DNA from: Bradyrhizobium embrapense
GTDB taxonomy: Bacteria > Pseudomonadota > Alphaproteobacteria > Rhizobiales > Xanthobacteraceae
DNA: 64,000 bases
Assembly: GCF_001189235.2 (NCBI RefSeq)
Contig: NZ_LFIP02000009.1
Location: 124,001-188,000, forward strand
Direction: 5' to 3'
The position numbers were made by a program, and so were the translations under genes. This document shows, piece by piece, positions 7,743 through 16,303 of the stretch. Below the pieces are notes generated by a model that was not told where the DNA came from, did no database searches, and saw nothing but the letters and a program-made list of their open reading frames with translations. Position 1 is the first letter of the stretch. The number at the start of each line of letters is the position of its first letter.

Positions 7743-9245
7743 ATGAACGCGAACGAGGCGCGGCTGGCCCGGAACACCGCCCTTGCGGTGTGCGCGCTGG
7801 TCATCCTGAGGCTGGCGGCCGCCGCATGGACGCCGCTGACCTTCGACGAAGCCTATTACTGGATGTGGTCGAAGGCGCTTGCCGGCGGCTATTACGATCA
7901 TCCGCCGATGGTCGCGGTCGTGATCCGGCTCGGCACCATGATCGCCGGCGACACGCCGTTCGGCGTGCGGCTGGTTTCGATCCTGCTCGCGCTGCCGATG
8001 AGCTGGGCGATCTACCGGGCCGCCGAGATCCTGTTCGGCGGCCAGCGCATCGCCGCCAGCGCAACGATCCTGCTCAATGTCACGCTGATGGCCGCGGTCG
8101 GCACGCTGATCGTGACACCCGATGCGCCGCTGCTGGTTGCCGCCAGCTTCCTGCTGTATTCGCTGGCAAAGGTTCTGGAGAGCGGCCGCGGCGCCTGGTG
8201 GCTTGCGGTCGGCGCCAGCGCCGGCCTGGCGCTGCTGTCGAAATACACTGCGCTGTTCTTCGGACCGGCGATCCTGATCTGGCTTGCTGTCGTGCCGAAG
8301 CTGCGGCGCTGGTTTCTTTCCCCCTGGCTCTATCTCGGCGGCCTGGTTGCAGCCGGCCTGTTTGCGCCGGTCATCTCCTGGAATGCCGATCACCACTGGG
8401 TGTCGTTCATCAAGCAGATGGGCCGCGCCCGGATCGAGGACTTCCGGCCGAACTACATCGCCGAGCTGATCCCGACGCAGTTTGCATTCGCGACGCCGTT
8501 GGTCTTCATCCTCGGTGTGATGGGCCTCTATGCGCTCTGCCGGCGCCGTGCCGGCGCAATGCCTGCGCGCGTGCTGGTCAACGCGATGTTCTGGACCATC
8601 GTGGTCTATTTCACCTGGCACGCGCTGCATGCGCGGGTCGAGGCCAACTGGTTCGCGCCGGTCTATCCGGCGTTTGCGGTGGCGGCCGCGGTCGCGGCGA
8701 TCCAGGTGCAGTGGGCGCCGCGCCAGCAGCGCACGATCGATTTCTGCCGCCGCTGGGCCGCGCCGTCTGGCGTCGTGCTGTTCGCGCTGCTGATCGTGCA
8801 GGCCAACACCGGCATCCTTTCGGGCTCTCGCCGCGACGCCACCGTGCGCAGCGTCGGTGTCGGCTGGCAGGAACTCGCCAGCGAGATCGAGGCGGTGCGC
8901 GCGCGAACCGGCGCGAGCTGCGTGCTGGCGCCGGATTACGGCACCGTCGGCTGGCTTGCCTTCTATCTTCCCAAGGGCACTTGCGTCGCGCAGCAGGGCC
9001 AGCGCATTCGCTGGGTCAACATGCCCGAGCCGAGCAAGGCGCAGCTGTCCGGCAAGCTGCTCTATGTGCACGAGGTCGAGCAGGCGATGCCGGCCTCGCT
9101 TCGCGACAATTTCGCTAACGTCGAAACGGTGGCCGAGGCCAAACGCATGCGCGGGCCGCTGGTGATCGAGACCTACGCGCTCGATCTGCTCGACGGCGCA
9201 AAGGGCGAGGTCTTCGATCGTTCGCCGCCACCGGAACTGCAGTAA
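7743..9245 (+). CDS. ArnT/PMT-like GT39 family glycosyltransferase
   Basis: A 500-residue integral membrane protein with about ten hydrophobic segments. It starts with a transmembrane helix followed by TFDEAYYWMWSKALAGGYYDHPPM in outline: the DE pair in the first periplasmic loop is the signature of GT-C enzymes of the PMT/ArnT family, and the YDHPP motif is shared by bacterial members. These enzymes take a sugar from a polyprenyl-phosphate carrier and place it on lipid A or another periplasmic acceptor. The adjacent GT2-GtrA gene would supply the carrier-linked sugar. The C-terminal 120 residues form a soluble domain. The sugar and the acceptor are not evident. Confidence 0.88.
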   Translation: MNANEARLARNTALAVCALVILRLAAAAWTPLTFDEAYYWMWSKALAGGYYDHPPMVAVVIRLGTMIAGDTPFGVRLVSILLALPMSWAIYRAAEILFGGQRIAASATILLNVTLMAAVGTLIVTPDAPLLVAASFLLYSLAKVLESGRGAWWLAVGASAGLALLSKYTALFFGPAILIWLAVVPKLRRWFLSPWLYLGGLVAAGLFAPVISWNADHHWVSFIKQMGRARIEDFRPNYIAELIPTQFAFATPLVFILGVMGLYALCRRRAGAMPARVLVNAMFWTIVVYFTWHALHARVEANWFAPVYPAFAVAAAVAAIQVQWAPRQQRTIDFCRRWAAPSGVVLFALLIVQANTGILSGSRRDATVRSVGVGWQELASEIEAVRARTGASCVLAPDYGTVGWLAFYLPKGTCVAQQGQRIRWVNMPEPSKAQLSGKLLYVHEVEQAMPASLRDNFANVETVAEAKRMRGPLVIETYALDLLDGAKGEVFDRSPPPELQ

Positions 9246-9322
9246 AACCGTCGCTGTTGATGTCGGATCGTCCGGTTCCGGCCCGTCTTCCAGGGAGCCG
9301 CCAACCACGCGAGGTTCCAACC

Positions 9323-10018
9323 ATGACCAGTCCCGTCCTCAAGCCCGCCGTCGAACTCGCAAACAGCAACGCCAGACGCTTTCCCAATGAGAGCGCCGAC
9401 TATCGTCTGGCGCGCCAGGCGCTGCTCGTCGAGGAGATCGAGCTGCGCCGGCACATCGCGCGCGTCGCCGAGCTGCGCCGCAGCTTGCCGCCGGGCGGCG
9501 AGGTGACCGGGGCCTATCAGTTCATCGGCGAGTCCGGCACAGCCTCGCTCGCCGATCTCTTCGGCAACAAGCAGACGCTGATCATCTACAGCTACATGTT
9601 CGGCCCGCAGCGCGAGAAGCCGTGCCCGATGTGCACGTCGTTCATGAGCACTTGGGAGGGGAAGCTTCCGGACATCGAGCAGCGCGTCTCGTTCGTGTTC
9701 GTGGCACGCTCGCCAATCGCGCGGCTGATCAAGGCGAAGAAGGCGCGCGGCTGGACGCGTCACAAGGTCTATTCGGATGCGTCGGGCGATTACACGCGCG
9801 ACTATGTCAGCAAGGATGACAGCGACGTGCCCGGCTACAATGTCTTCACGCACCACGACGGTGCGATCCGGCATTTCTGGGCGGGCGAGATGGGTGCCGG
9901 CACGGTCGACCCCGGCCAGGACCCGCGCGGCGCGCCGGACATGGATCCGCTCTGGACCCTGCTCGACACCACGCGCGAGGGGCGCGGCGCGGATTGGTAT
10001 CCGAAGCTCAGCTATTGA
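9323..10018 (+). CDS. DUF899 family thioredoxin-like protein
   Basis: A 231-residue DUF899 protein. Helical N-terminus (ARQALLVEEIELRRHIARV), then a thioredoxin-like core with KQTLIIYSYMFGPQREKPCPMCTSFM, where CPMC is a CxxC pair, and VPGYNVFTHHDGAIRHFWAGEMG near the end. The family is predicted to have the thioredoxin fold and its physiological role is unsettled. ATG 9323 follows GAGG at 9311; an upstream in-frame ATG at 9257 gives unrelated residues. Transcribed alone, ahead of a 315-nt gap. Confidence 0.85.
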   Translation: MTSPVLKPAVELANSNARRFPNESADYRLARQALLVEEIELRRHIARVAELRRSLPPGGEVTGAYQFIGESGTASLADLFGNKQTLIIYSYMFGPQREKPCPMCTSFMSTWEGKLPDIEQRVSFVFVARSPIARLIKAKKARGWTRHKVYSDASGDYTRDYVSKDDSDVPGYNVFTHHDGAIRHFWAGEMGAGTVDPGQDPRGAPDMDPLWTLLDTTREGRGADWYPKLSY

Positions 10019-10091
10019 GAGATGGTTTTTGCCCGATCCCCGCGCGATTACGGGGGCCATCGGCAAGGAAATTCTCCCTAGGATTAATCTC

Positions 10092-10117
10092 GGCATGCGG
10101 CGGCGGTGCCGCGTGCC
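10092..10117 (+). terminator. GC-rich stem-loop downstream of DUF899 gene
   Basis: GGCATGCGGC (10092-10101) pairs with GCCGCGTGCC (10108-10117) through ten pairs with one G-U, loop ggcggt. It is 74 nt after the stop codon. No T run follows directly, so its strength as a terminator is uncertain. Confidence 0.4.
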
Positions 10118-10121
10118 GGAA

Positions 10122-10138
10122 TGTCCCATCATGGGACA
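10122..10138. promoter_or_regulatory. 17-bp palindrome TGTCCCAT-C-ATGGGACA
   Basis: A perfect 8+1+8 palindrome with no room for a loop, so it is better read as a protein-binding site than as a terminator, although six A residues follow. It lies about 200 bp upstream of the DUF2778 gene. The binding protein is unknown. Confidence 0.4.
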
Positions 10139-10333
10139 AAAAAGCCACTTTCGCGGTCCAATGCCATCTTAAAAAAGCCCTACGCCACAGGCACTTCCCG
10201 CGTTGCAGGGGATCGCATCCGGTTAAGTCGCATTTAACTAAAAGTCGCCTTAATGGCCGTCTGTGCCCCCGCGCGACGTTGAGCCGAACATCGTTCGACG
10301 ATGCGTCGGGTGAGGGACAAAGGTGGACCTGTT

Positions 10334-11596
10334 TTGAGCGCCGGGCGTATGGGTACGAGTGCGAGTGCGTATGTTCTTGGGGCGCCAAGCCGCAAGAAAA
10401 TCTCCCGAAAAATCCTCCCACAGCATTTCCTCGGCAGCGCCGCGGTGGCGGGGCTGGTGCTTGGCTGCGCATGGACAGTCTATGCCAACATCTTTGCGGC
10501 GAGCGTCTATCCGTCGGTAGGCCATGCGTCATTTGAAGCGCCGGTGGTGAAGCGCCCCGTTGCGGTTGCCGCGCGGCCCGCACCCGCGTTCAACGAGGTA
10601 TTCGCGTCCCTGACTCCGGCGCCGGGGGCACCCGCCAAGACCCCTGCCAAGACCTCTGCCAACGCCGAGGTCGCAAAGTCGGAAGCCCCGACACCGTCAC
10701 TTATGTTTAACGATCGGTTTGCGGCCGCCGCGCCGGTGGGCGTCGCCTCCAGCGTCGTGGCCGACGCCGCACCGCAGATCGATCCGATCAAGCAGGCCGC
10801 TGAACCCAAGGTCGCCGTCGCGGCGAGGGCGGTTGCGACGGCAGAACTCGCCGAGACATCGAAGCCGTTGCCGGCGCCGAAGTCGGTCGAGACCGCCAAG
10901 AAGCAAGCCGCCGCCAATCTGAAGGTGGCGCTCAACGATCCATCTGCGACGGTTGAGTCCAAGGGAACTGAGAAGGCGCCCGAGGCCAAGCAGGCGACCA
11001 AATCCGGCGGCGTCCGCGACATGGCCGCACGCGCCAAGGCCGCGGTGATGTCGATCGCATCGAGCGAGCGGCAGACCATGGTCGAGAAGCTGTGGGGCAA
11101 GCGCGAGTCGAGCGGCGGGCTGCTCTCCTTCGCTTCGGCCGACGCCAATGTCACCGGCAGCATCCCCTCGACGCTGGACCAGAACCCGATGCTCGGCGGC
11201 TCGCCGCCCTATGATCGCCAGACCGCGGTCTACGACATCTCGGCCAAGACCGTGTATCTGCCCGACGGCACGCGCCTCGAGGCGCATTCGGGGCTCGGCT
11301 CCCGGCTCGACGATCCCAGATCCTCGCATATGAAGATGGTCGGCGTGACGCCGCCGCACATCTACGAACTCAAGCCGCGCGAGGCGCTGTTCCACGGCGT
11401 GCCGGCGCTGCGGCTCAATCCGATCGGCGGCGAGGGCAAGATCTTCAACCGCGACGGTCTGCTCGCGCACACCTTCATGCTCGGCCCGAACGGCGACTCC
11501 AACGGTTGCGTCTCGTTCAAGGACTATTACGCGTTCCTCGACGCCTATCGTAACAAGGGCATCCGCCGCCTCGCGGTCTTGGCGAGGATTCAGTAG
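10334..11596 (+). CDS. membrane-anchored DUF2778 (L,D-transpeptidase-like) protein
   Basis: About 420 residues. An N-terminal hydrophobic segment (FLGSAAVAGLVLGCAWTVYA) anchors a long Ala/Pro/Lys-rich linker, and the last 130 residues form a DUF2778 domain: TAVYDISAKTVYLPDG, HSGLGSRLDDPRSSH, and HTFMLGPNGDSNGCVSF with a His and a Cys 13 residues apart. This resembles the catalytic H...SxGC of L,D-transpeptidases and of the Tlde1 toxins that share the domain. It probably acts on peptidoglycan in the periplasm. TTG 10334 is used because GGTGGA lies 6 nt before it; ATG 10301 and ATG 10349 are alternatives with poorer sites. Confidence 0.8.
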   Translation: MSAGRMGTSASAYVLGAPSRKKISRKILPQHFLGSAAVAGLVLGCAWTVYANIFAASVYPSVGHASFEAPVVKRPVAVAARPAPAFNEVFASLTPAPGAPAKTPAKTSANAEVAKSEAPTPSLMFNDRFAAAAPVGVASSVVADAAPQIDPIKQAAEPKVAVAARAVATAELAETSKPLPAPKSVETAKKQAAANLKVALNDPSATVESKGTEKAPEAKQATKSGGVRDMAARAKAAVMSIASSERQTMVEKLWGKRESSGGLLSFASADANVTGSIPSTLDQNPMLGGSPPYDRQTAVYDISAKTVYLPDGTRLEAHSGLGSRLDDPRSSHMKMVGVTPPHIYELKPREALFHGVPALRLNPIGGEGKIFNRDGLLAHTFMLGPNGDSNGCVSFKDYYAFLDAYRNKGIRRLAVLARIQ

Positions 11597-11688
11597 ACGC
11601 ATTCTGCTGCAGGGGTGCTTGGCCCCTTGGCCTGTCCCACCGTCGTCAGCTATGTTCGGCGACGTGAATCTGGGCGCAGGGCAGGCAT

Positions 11689-12432
11689 ATGACACTGGTT
11701 CAGGAGACCGGCCGCCGGCGGCCGTGGGGCAGGATCCTGCTGATCGCGCTGCTCCTGATCATCGCGCTGCCGATCCTGTCGCCGCCGCTGTGTCGCACCT
11801 TCCTGTTTCAGCCCTTCAGCATCCCGGCCAGGTCGATGATGCCGACGCTGGAAGTCGGCGATAATCTCTTCGTTTCGAAATTCGCTTACGGCTACACCCA
11901 CTATTCCCTGCCGTTCTCTCCGAAACTGTTCGAAGGGCGCATCTTCGGATCGTCCCCGGCGCGCGGCGACGTGGTGGTGTTCCGGCTGCCGAAGGATGAC
12001 CGCGTCGATTACATCAAGCGCGTCGCCGGGCTGCCCGGCGATCGCATCCAGATGCGCGACGGTCAGCTCTACATCAACGAGACGGCCGTGGTGCGCGAGC
12101 GGATGCCGGATTTCGTCGGCGATGACGCCTGTGGGTCAAATGGCCAATCCAGCGCGCGGCGCTGGCGCGAGACGCTGCCGAACAATGTGAGCTACGAGAC
12201 GCTCGATTGCATCGATCACGCGTATTACGACAACACGCCTGTCTTCACTGTGCCCGCCGGTCAATTCTTCATGCTGGGCGACAACCGCGACAATTCCACG
12301 GATAGCCGTGTGCCGTCGATGATGGGCACTATTCCGCTCGAGAACATCATCGGCCGTGCCGGGCTGATCTATTTCTCGCGATCGCCGGAGGGAGTGATCA
12401 GGACCGGGCGCATGGGGACGGTTGTCCGCTAG
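11689..12432 (+). CDS. lepB: signal peptidase I
   Basis: A 247-residue inner-membrane serine protease that removes signal peptides from exported proteins. One N-terminal transmembrane helix (ILLIALLLIIALPILSPP) is followed by the SMMPTL box with catalytic Ser49, the KRVAGLPGD box with general base Lys110, and GDNRDNSTDSR (box E). A segment rich in Cys and charged residues (DDACGSNGQSS) lies between boxes D and E. It is not linked here to rnc/era, so it is probably an additional or relocated copy, a point that would need the rest of the genome. ATG 11689 follows GGGCAGG. Confidence 0.93.
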   Translation: MTLVQETGRRRPWGRILLIALLLIIALPILSPPLCRTFLFQPFSIPARSMMPTLEVGDNLFVSKFAYGYTHYSLPFSPKLFEGRIFGSSPARGDVVVFRLPKDDRVDYIKRVAGLPGDRIQMRDGQLYINETAVVRERMPDFVGDDACGSNGQSSARRWRETLPNNVSYETLDCIDHAYYDNTPVFTVPAGQFFMLGDNRDNSTDSRVPSMMGTIPLENIIGRAGLIYFSRSPEGVIRTGRMGTVVR

Positions 12433-12552
12433 GGATGCCCAGCGGTCGGCGTCGATCTGGAAGCGGAGGCATTGTCGCCATATCGTGTGTCGCTATATTG
12501 TACTGATCCAGGGCGATTCCGAGCTCGGCAACGGATCTGGCGCAAAGCGAAC

Positions 12553-14049
12553 ATGTCTCCCACGCCCCCCATCGAAACCCCACCGCCGATCACGACCGAA
12601 GCGTTCGTCGATGCCGCGGCCGCCGTTGTCCGGCTCGAAGAGATCTACGAGCGCAACACCCAATTCCTGCGCGATCGCTTCGAGGCCTATGTCAACGGCG
12701 CCACCATCACGACGCGGGTGCGGGCGCACTACCCGTTCGTCCGCATCACGACCTCGTCGCATGCGCGGCTCGACTCGCGGCTCGCCTATGGTTTCGTCGC
12801 GGGACCCGGCATCCACGAGACCAGCATCACCCGGCCGGATATCTTCCGGACCTATCTCACCGAGCAGATCGGGCTCCTGATCAAGAACCATGGCGTGGCG
12901 GTCGAGATCGGCGAGTCCAGCGAGCCGATCCCGATCCATTTTGCCTACCGGCGCGACATCAATATCGAGGCGGCGCTGACCATCGCCGACAGCTCGGCGT
13001 TCACGCGGTCGCTGCGCGACGTGTTCGATACGCCTGACCTTGCCGCGATGGACGATGCGATCGCCGACGGCACGTTTGAGCTGACGCCGGGCACGCCCGA
13101 GCCGCTGTCCCTGTTCCGTGCCGCGCGGGTCGATTACTCGCTGCGCCGGCTCTATCACTACACCGGCACCGATCCGGAGCACTTCCAGAATTTCGTGATC
13201 TTCACCAACTACCAGTTCTATGTCGATGCCTTCGTGCAATCGAGCCTGCAGCGTCTTGCGTCGGGCGAGCAAGGCCTCGATGCATTCGTCGCGCCCGGCA
13301 ATGTGATCACGCGCAACGCGCTGGCGGGCGGCGGCACGAGCGGGACGGCGTCGGGGCGCGTCCCGCAGATGCCGGCGTTTCACCTGGTCGAGCCCGGCTA
13401 TCGCGGCATCACCCTGATCAACATCGGCATCGGTCCATCGAACGCGCGCAACATCACCGATCACGTCGCAGTGTTGCGGCCGCATGCCTGGCTGATGATC
13501 GGCCATTGCGCCGGCCTGCGCAACACGCAGCGGCTCGGCGATTATGTGCTGGCCCACGGCTATGTCCGCGAGGATCACGTGCTCGATCACGAGCTGCCGC
13601 TCTGGGTACCGATCCCTGCGCTTGCGGAGATGCAGGTTGCGCTCGAGGAGGCGGTCGGCGAGGTGACCGGGCTCACCGGCTTCGAGCTCAAGCGCTTGAT
13701 GCGCACCGGAACGGTGGCGAGCGTCGACAACCGCAATTGGGAGATCAGCGGGCCGCAGGTGATCCGGCGGATGTCGCAGTCGCGCGCCGTCGCGCTCGAC
13801 ATGGAATCGGCGGCGATCGCCGCTAACGGCTATCGCTTCCGCGTGCCCTACGGCACGCTGCTGTGCGTCTCCGACAAGCCGCTGCATGGCGAGATCAAGC
13901 TCGCGGGGATGGCGAGCGAGTTCTACCGCCAGCGCGTCGGCCAGCATCTCCAGATCGGGCTGAAGGCGCTGGAGCGGCTCAAGCAGCAGGAATCCGAGCG
14001 CCTGCATTCGCGCAAGCTGCGCAGCTTCGCCGAGGTCGCGTTCCAGTAA
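12553..14049 (+). CDS. amn: AMP nucleosidase
   Basis: A 498-residue enzyme that splits AMP into adenine and ribose 5-phosphate, a purine-salvage and adenylate-balancing step in the cytoplasm. The N-terminal half is the AMN-specific domain (RFEAYVNGATITTRVRAHYPFVRITT in outline), and the C-terminal half is a nucleoside-phosphorylase fold with NIGIGPSNARNITDHVAVLRPHAWLMIGHCAGL in outline and DMESAAIAANGYRFRVPYGTLLCVSDKPLHGE. The length equals the usual family size. The start at MSPTPPIET is used; an in-frame ATG 81 nt earlier gives unrelated residues. Confidence 0.93.
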   Translation: MSPTPPIETPPPITTEAFVDAAAAVVRLEEIYERNTQFLRDRFEAYVNGATITTRVRAHYPFVRITTSSHARLDSRLAYGFVAGPGIHETSITRPDIFRTYLTEQIGLLIKNHGVAVEIGESSEPIPIHFAYRRDINIEAALTIADSSAFTRSLRDVFDTPDLAAMDDAIADGTFELTPGTPEPLSLFRAARVDYSLRRLYHYTGTDPEHFQNFVIFTNYQFYVDAFVQSSLQRLASGEQGLDAFVAPGNVITRNALAGGGTSGTASGRVPQMPAFHLVEPGYRGITLINIGIGPSNARNITDHVAVLRPHAWLMIGHCAGLRNTQRLGDYVLAHGYVREDHVLDHELPLWVPIPALAEMQVALEEAVGEVTGLTGFELKRLMRTGTVASVDNRNWEISGPQVIRRMSQSRAVALDMESAAIAANGYRFRVPYGTLLCVSDKPLHGEIKLAGMASEFYRQRVGQHLQIGLKALERLKQQESERLHSRKLRSFAEVAFQ

Positions 14050-14071
14050 GCCCGCGCCGGGCGCGCGGCGA

Positions 14072-14701
14072 TCACGCCGTGATGTTCTTCCACATCTGCA
14101 TCTCGGTGCCGATCGCGGCCTTGACCTGCGGCCGCGCCTGCATGCGCGTGAGATAGGCGGCCAGCGGCGGCCATTGCGCGACGTCGACGTCGGCGGCGCG
14201 GAGCAACAGCAGGGCCCAGGTGAGATGCGCGTCCGCGACCGTGAAGCGGTCACCGACCAGAAATTCGCGGTCGGCGAGGTGCGCCGATGGTACCGACAAG
14301 GTCTGGCCGATCCTGGCACGCGGCTTGGCGAGCGATGCCTCGTCCTTGTACCAGAAGGTTGGGAACAGAAAGCCCTTGTGGATCTCGGTGCCGATGAAGC
14401 TCAGCCATTCCTGCAAGCGGTAGCGGTCCGGATGGCCCGCCGGCGGCGCGAGGCCGAGCTCTGGCTTGAGGTCCGCGATGTATTGCAGCACCGCAGCGCT
14501 CTCCGTCAGCCGCTCGCCGTTTTCCAGCACCAGCACCGGCACCGCGCCCTTCGGCGCGACGGCGCGGAAGTCGTCGTCGTCCTCGAGCACCTTCTTGGTC
14601 CAGAGATCGACCATGTGATAGCGGGCGTCGATGCCGGCCTCCATCAGCGCGATCCGGCTGGCGAGCGAGCAGGCCATCGGCCAGAAATAGAGCTGCAGCA
14701 T
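14072..14701 (-). CDS. glutathione S-transferase
   Basis: A 209-residue soluble GST. The thioredoxin-like N-domain starts MLQLYFWPMACSLASRIALME (a Cys-Ser pair near the active site, as in beta-like GSTs), contains VPVLVLENGERLTESAAVLQYIAD with the ES motif that binds the glutamyl part of glutathione, and is followed by an all-helical C-domain (FLVGDRFTVADAHLTWALL). It begins 10 nt after the isochorismatase stop codon, so both are co-transcribed and probably under the divergent LysR regulator. The substrate is unknown. Confidence 0.9.
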   Translation of the reverse strand: MLQLYFWPMACSLASRIALMEAGIDARYHMVDLWTKKVLEDDDDFRAVAPKGAVPVLVLENGERLTESAAVLQYIADLKPELGLAPPAGHPDRYRLQEWLSFIGTEIHKGFLFPTFWYKDEASLAKPRARIGQTLSVPSAHLADREFLVGDRFTVADAHLTWALLLLRAADVDVAQWPPLAAYLTRMQARPQVKAAIGTEMQMWKNITA

Positions 14702-14711
14702 GACCGGTGCC

Positions 14712-15305
14712 TCAGGCGAGGGCGTTGCCGCGCGCGATGATCGCAAAGCGGTCGGACAGTTCGGCGAGCGCAATGTCGTGAATGAGCCGGGCCGCGATCG
14801 TGCCGCCCTTGCCGTCGGGCAGGTCGCGGGTGGCGCAGCTGTCGGCATCGATCGTGGTGCGGAAGCCGAGATCGAGCGCGGCGCGGGCGGTCGAGCTGAC
14901 GCACATGTGCGTCATGAAGCCGGCGAGCACGAGCTCCTTGCGGCCGGTCGCGGCGAGCTGTGCGTTGAGGTCGGTGCCGGCGAAGGCGTTCGGCAATTGT
15001 TTCTCGATCACGATCTCGCCGGGCCGGGGCGACAGCGGCGCGATGATCGCGCCGCGCTCCGCGCTGCGATCGAACAGGCTACCCGGCGCGCCCTTGTGCG
15101 CGATGTGAATGATCGCAGCGCCGCTCTCCCGCGCGCGGCCGAGCAAGGCGGTGGCGCGCGCAATCGCGGGGCCGGCGTCGGGCAGTGCCAGCGGGCCTGC
15201 GAGATACTCGTTCTGGATGTCGATCAGCACCAGGCAGCTGTCGCCGAGGCGGGGCAGGGTGAGGTCGATGCCGGCAAGCTGCATCAAGGTCTTGGCTGTG
15301 GTCAT
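14712..15305 (-). CDS. isochorismatase-family cysteine hydrolase
   Basis: A 197-residue hydrolase of the isochorismatase superfamily. The catalytic triad is visible: Asp29 in LVLIDIQNEY, Lys102 in VIEKQLPNAF and Cys135 in AGFMTHMCVSSTAR. The Cys makes it a nicotinamidase/N-carbamoylsarcosine-hydrolase type rather than a true isochorismatase. The start at MTTAKTLMQL is chosen because upstream residues fall in the regulatory region. First gene of a two-gene operon with a GST, divergent from a LysR gene. Confidence 0.9.
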   Translation of the reverse strand: MTTAKTLMQLAGIDLTLPRLGDSCLVLIDIQNEYLAGPLALPDAGPAIARATALLGRARESGAAIIHIAHKGAPGSLFDRSAERGAIIAPLSPRPGEIVIEKQLPNAFAGTDLNAQLAATGRKELVLAGFMTHMCVSSTARAALDLGFRTTIDADSCATRDLPDGKGGTIAARLIHDIALAELSDRFAIIARGNALA

Positions 15306-15375
15306 GGTCCTGAGAACTCCGGAGGATGCGTCTTGGGAAAATATAGCCACGGACCCGCCTGCCATTATGCAGGGA

Positions 15376-15408
15376 TATTGCAGCCAGTGGCTGCGTTATT
15401 GCAGCCAG
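15376..15408. promoter_or_regulatory. probable LysR-type binding region
   Basis: Two direct copies of TATTGCAGCCAG (15376-15387 and 15397-15408) are 21 bp apart, two helical turns. The first copy is part of a perfect palindrome GCAGCCAGTGGCTGC (15380-15394). The region lies 25 bp before the LysR start and 68 bp before the divergent isochorismatase start, the usual place for LysR autoregulation and target activation. Confidence 0.55.
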
Positions 15409-15433
15409 GCGGGATGCGATGTAGCCTCTGGCC

Positions 15434-16273
15434 ATGAACTGGGATGATCTTCGCATCATCGCCGCCGTCAGGGACGAGGGCACCTATGCCGGCGCCAGCG
15501 CGCGGCTGCGGATCGACGAGACCACGGTCGGCCGCCGGCTGGCGCGGATCGAGCGCGCGCTCGGGCTGCGCCTGTTCGAGGCTGCCGACGGCGTCCGCAA
15601 GCCGACCCGGCAGTGCGACGTGGTGCTCGCGCACGTCCAGGCGATGGCCGCCCATGCCGAGGAGATCGGCCGGATCGGCGAAAGCCTGCCCGGCCCGGTC
15701 GGCCGGCTGCGCATCGCATCCACCAATGCGATTGCAGAAGAAGTGCTGGCGCCGCGCACCAGCGAATTGCTCGGCGCCAATCCGGGCCTTACGCTGCAAT
15801 TCCTGACCTCGAGCGACAACGTCAAGTTCTCGCGCTGGGAAGCCGATCTGGCGATCCGCCTGCGCAAGCCCGACAAGGGCGACTTCGCGATCTCGAAGCT
15901 CGCCGAGGTCAGGCTGTATTTCTTCGAGCCGGTCGCGACATCTGCGGGAGAGGCGGTCACCTGCGCCTATCCCGATGAGCTCGGAGCGATACCCGAGACG
16001 CAGTTTCTGCGTGGAAAACGGCTTCGCGCGCGTTGCGTCACCGACAATGTCCGGATCATCCACAGGCTGATCCAGTCGCATCAGGCGGTCGGCGTGCTGC
16101 CGGAGCACAGTTGCGTCGACCTTTTGACCGACCGCCGTCTGCGCACCACGCTGCTGCCGAAGCGGCGCGACGTCTGGCTTCTGGTGCAAAACCACCTCAA
16201 GCGCGATGCGGCGACCCGCGTCACCATCGACTGGCTGCGCGCCTGCTTCCACGACGTCGCCCGGGGCGGGTGA
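15434..16273 (+). CDS. LysR family transcriptional regulator
   Basis: A 279-residue regulator. The winged HTH fills residues 1-60 (NWDDLRIIAAVRDEGTYAGASARLRIDETTVGRRLARIERALGLRLFE in outline); the effector domain begins near GRLRIASTNAIAEEVLAP. The C-terminal part is slightly short for the family. It is divergent from the isochorismatase/GST operon and shares a 128-nt regulatory region with it, so that operon is the likely target. Confidence 0.9.
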   Translation: MNWDDLRIIAAVRDEGTYAGASARLRIDETTVGRRLARIERALGLRLFEAADGVRKPTRQCDVVLAHVQAMAAHAEEIGRIGESLPGPVGRLRIASTNAIAEEVLAPRTSELLGANPGLTLQFLTSSDNVKFSRWEADLAIRLRKPDKGDFAISKLAEVRLYFFEPVATSAGEAVTCAYPDELGAIPETQFLRGKRLRARCVTDNVRIIHRLIQSHQAVGVLPEHSCVDLLTDRRLRTTLLPKRRDVWLLVQNHLKRDAATRVTIDWLRACFHDVARGG

Positions 16274-16303
16274 GGTGGCGACGGGAATGCGAACTTGCCC
16301 TTT

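Larger units (their letters stand above)
10019..10333. other. intergenic region after DUF899 gene
   Basis: No gene is seen. It contains a GC-rich stem-loop (10092-10117), a palindrome (10122-10138) and an AT-richer stretch at 10220-10250 that may hold the promoter of the DUF2778 gene. Confidence 0.5.

Noticed and set aside
7506..9320. Long open frame antisense to the GT39 gene
   Set aside because: Composition is Arg/Asp/Gln-rich and family-free, typical of the complement of a membrane-protein gene; the GT39 reading has transmembrane helices and a DE motif.
10122..10144. Palindrome followed by A residues as a rho-independent terminator
   Set aside because: The palindrome has no loop bases and the following run is A rather than T on the strand of the upstream gene.
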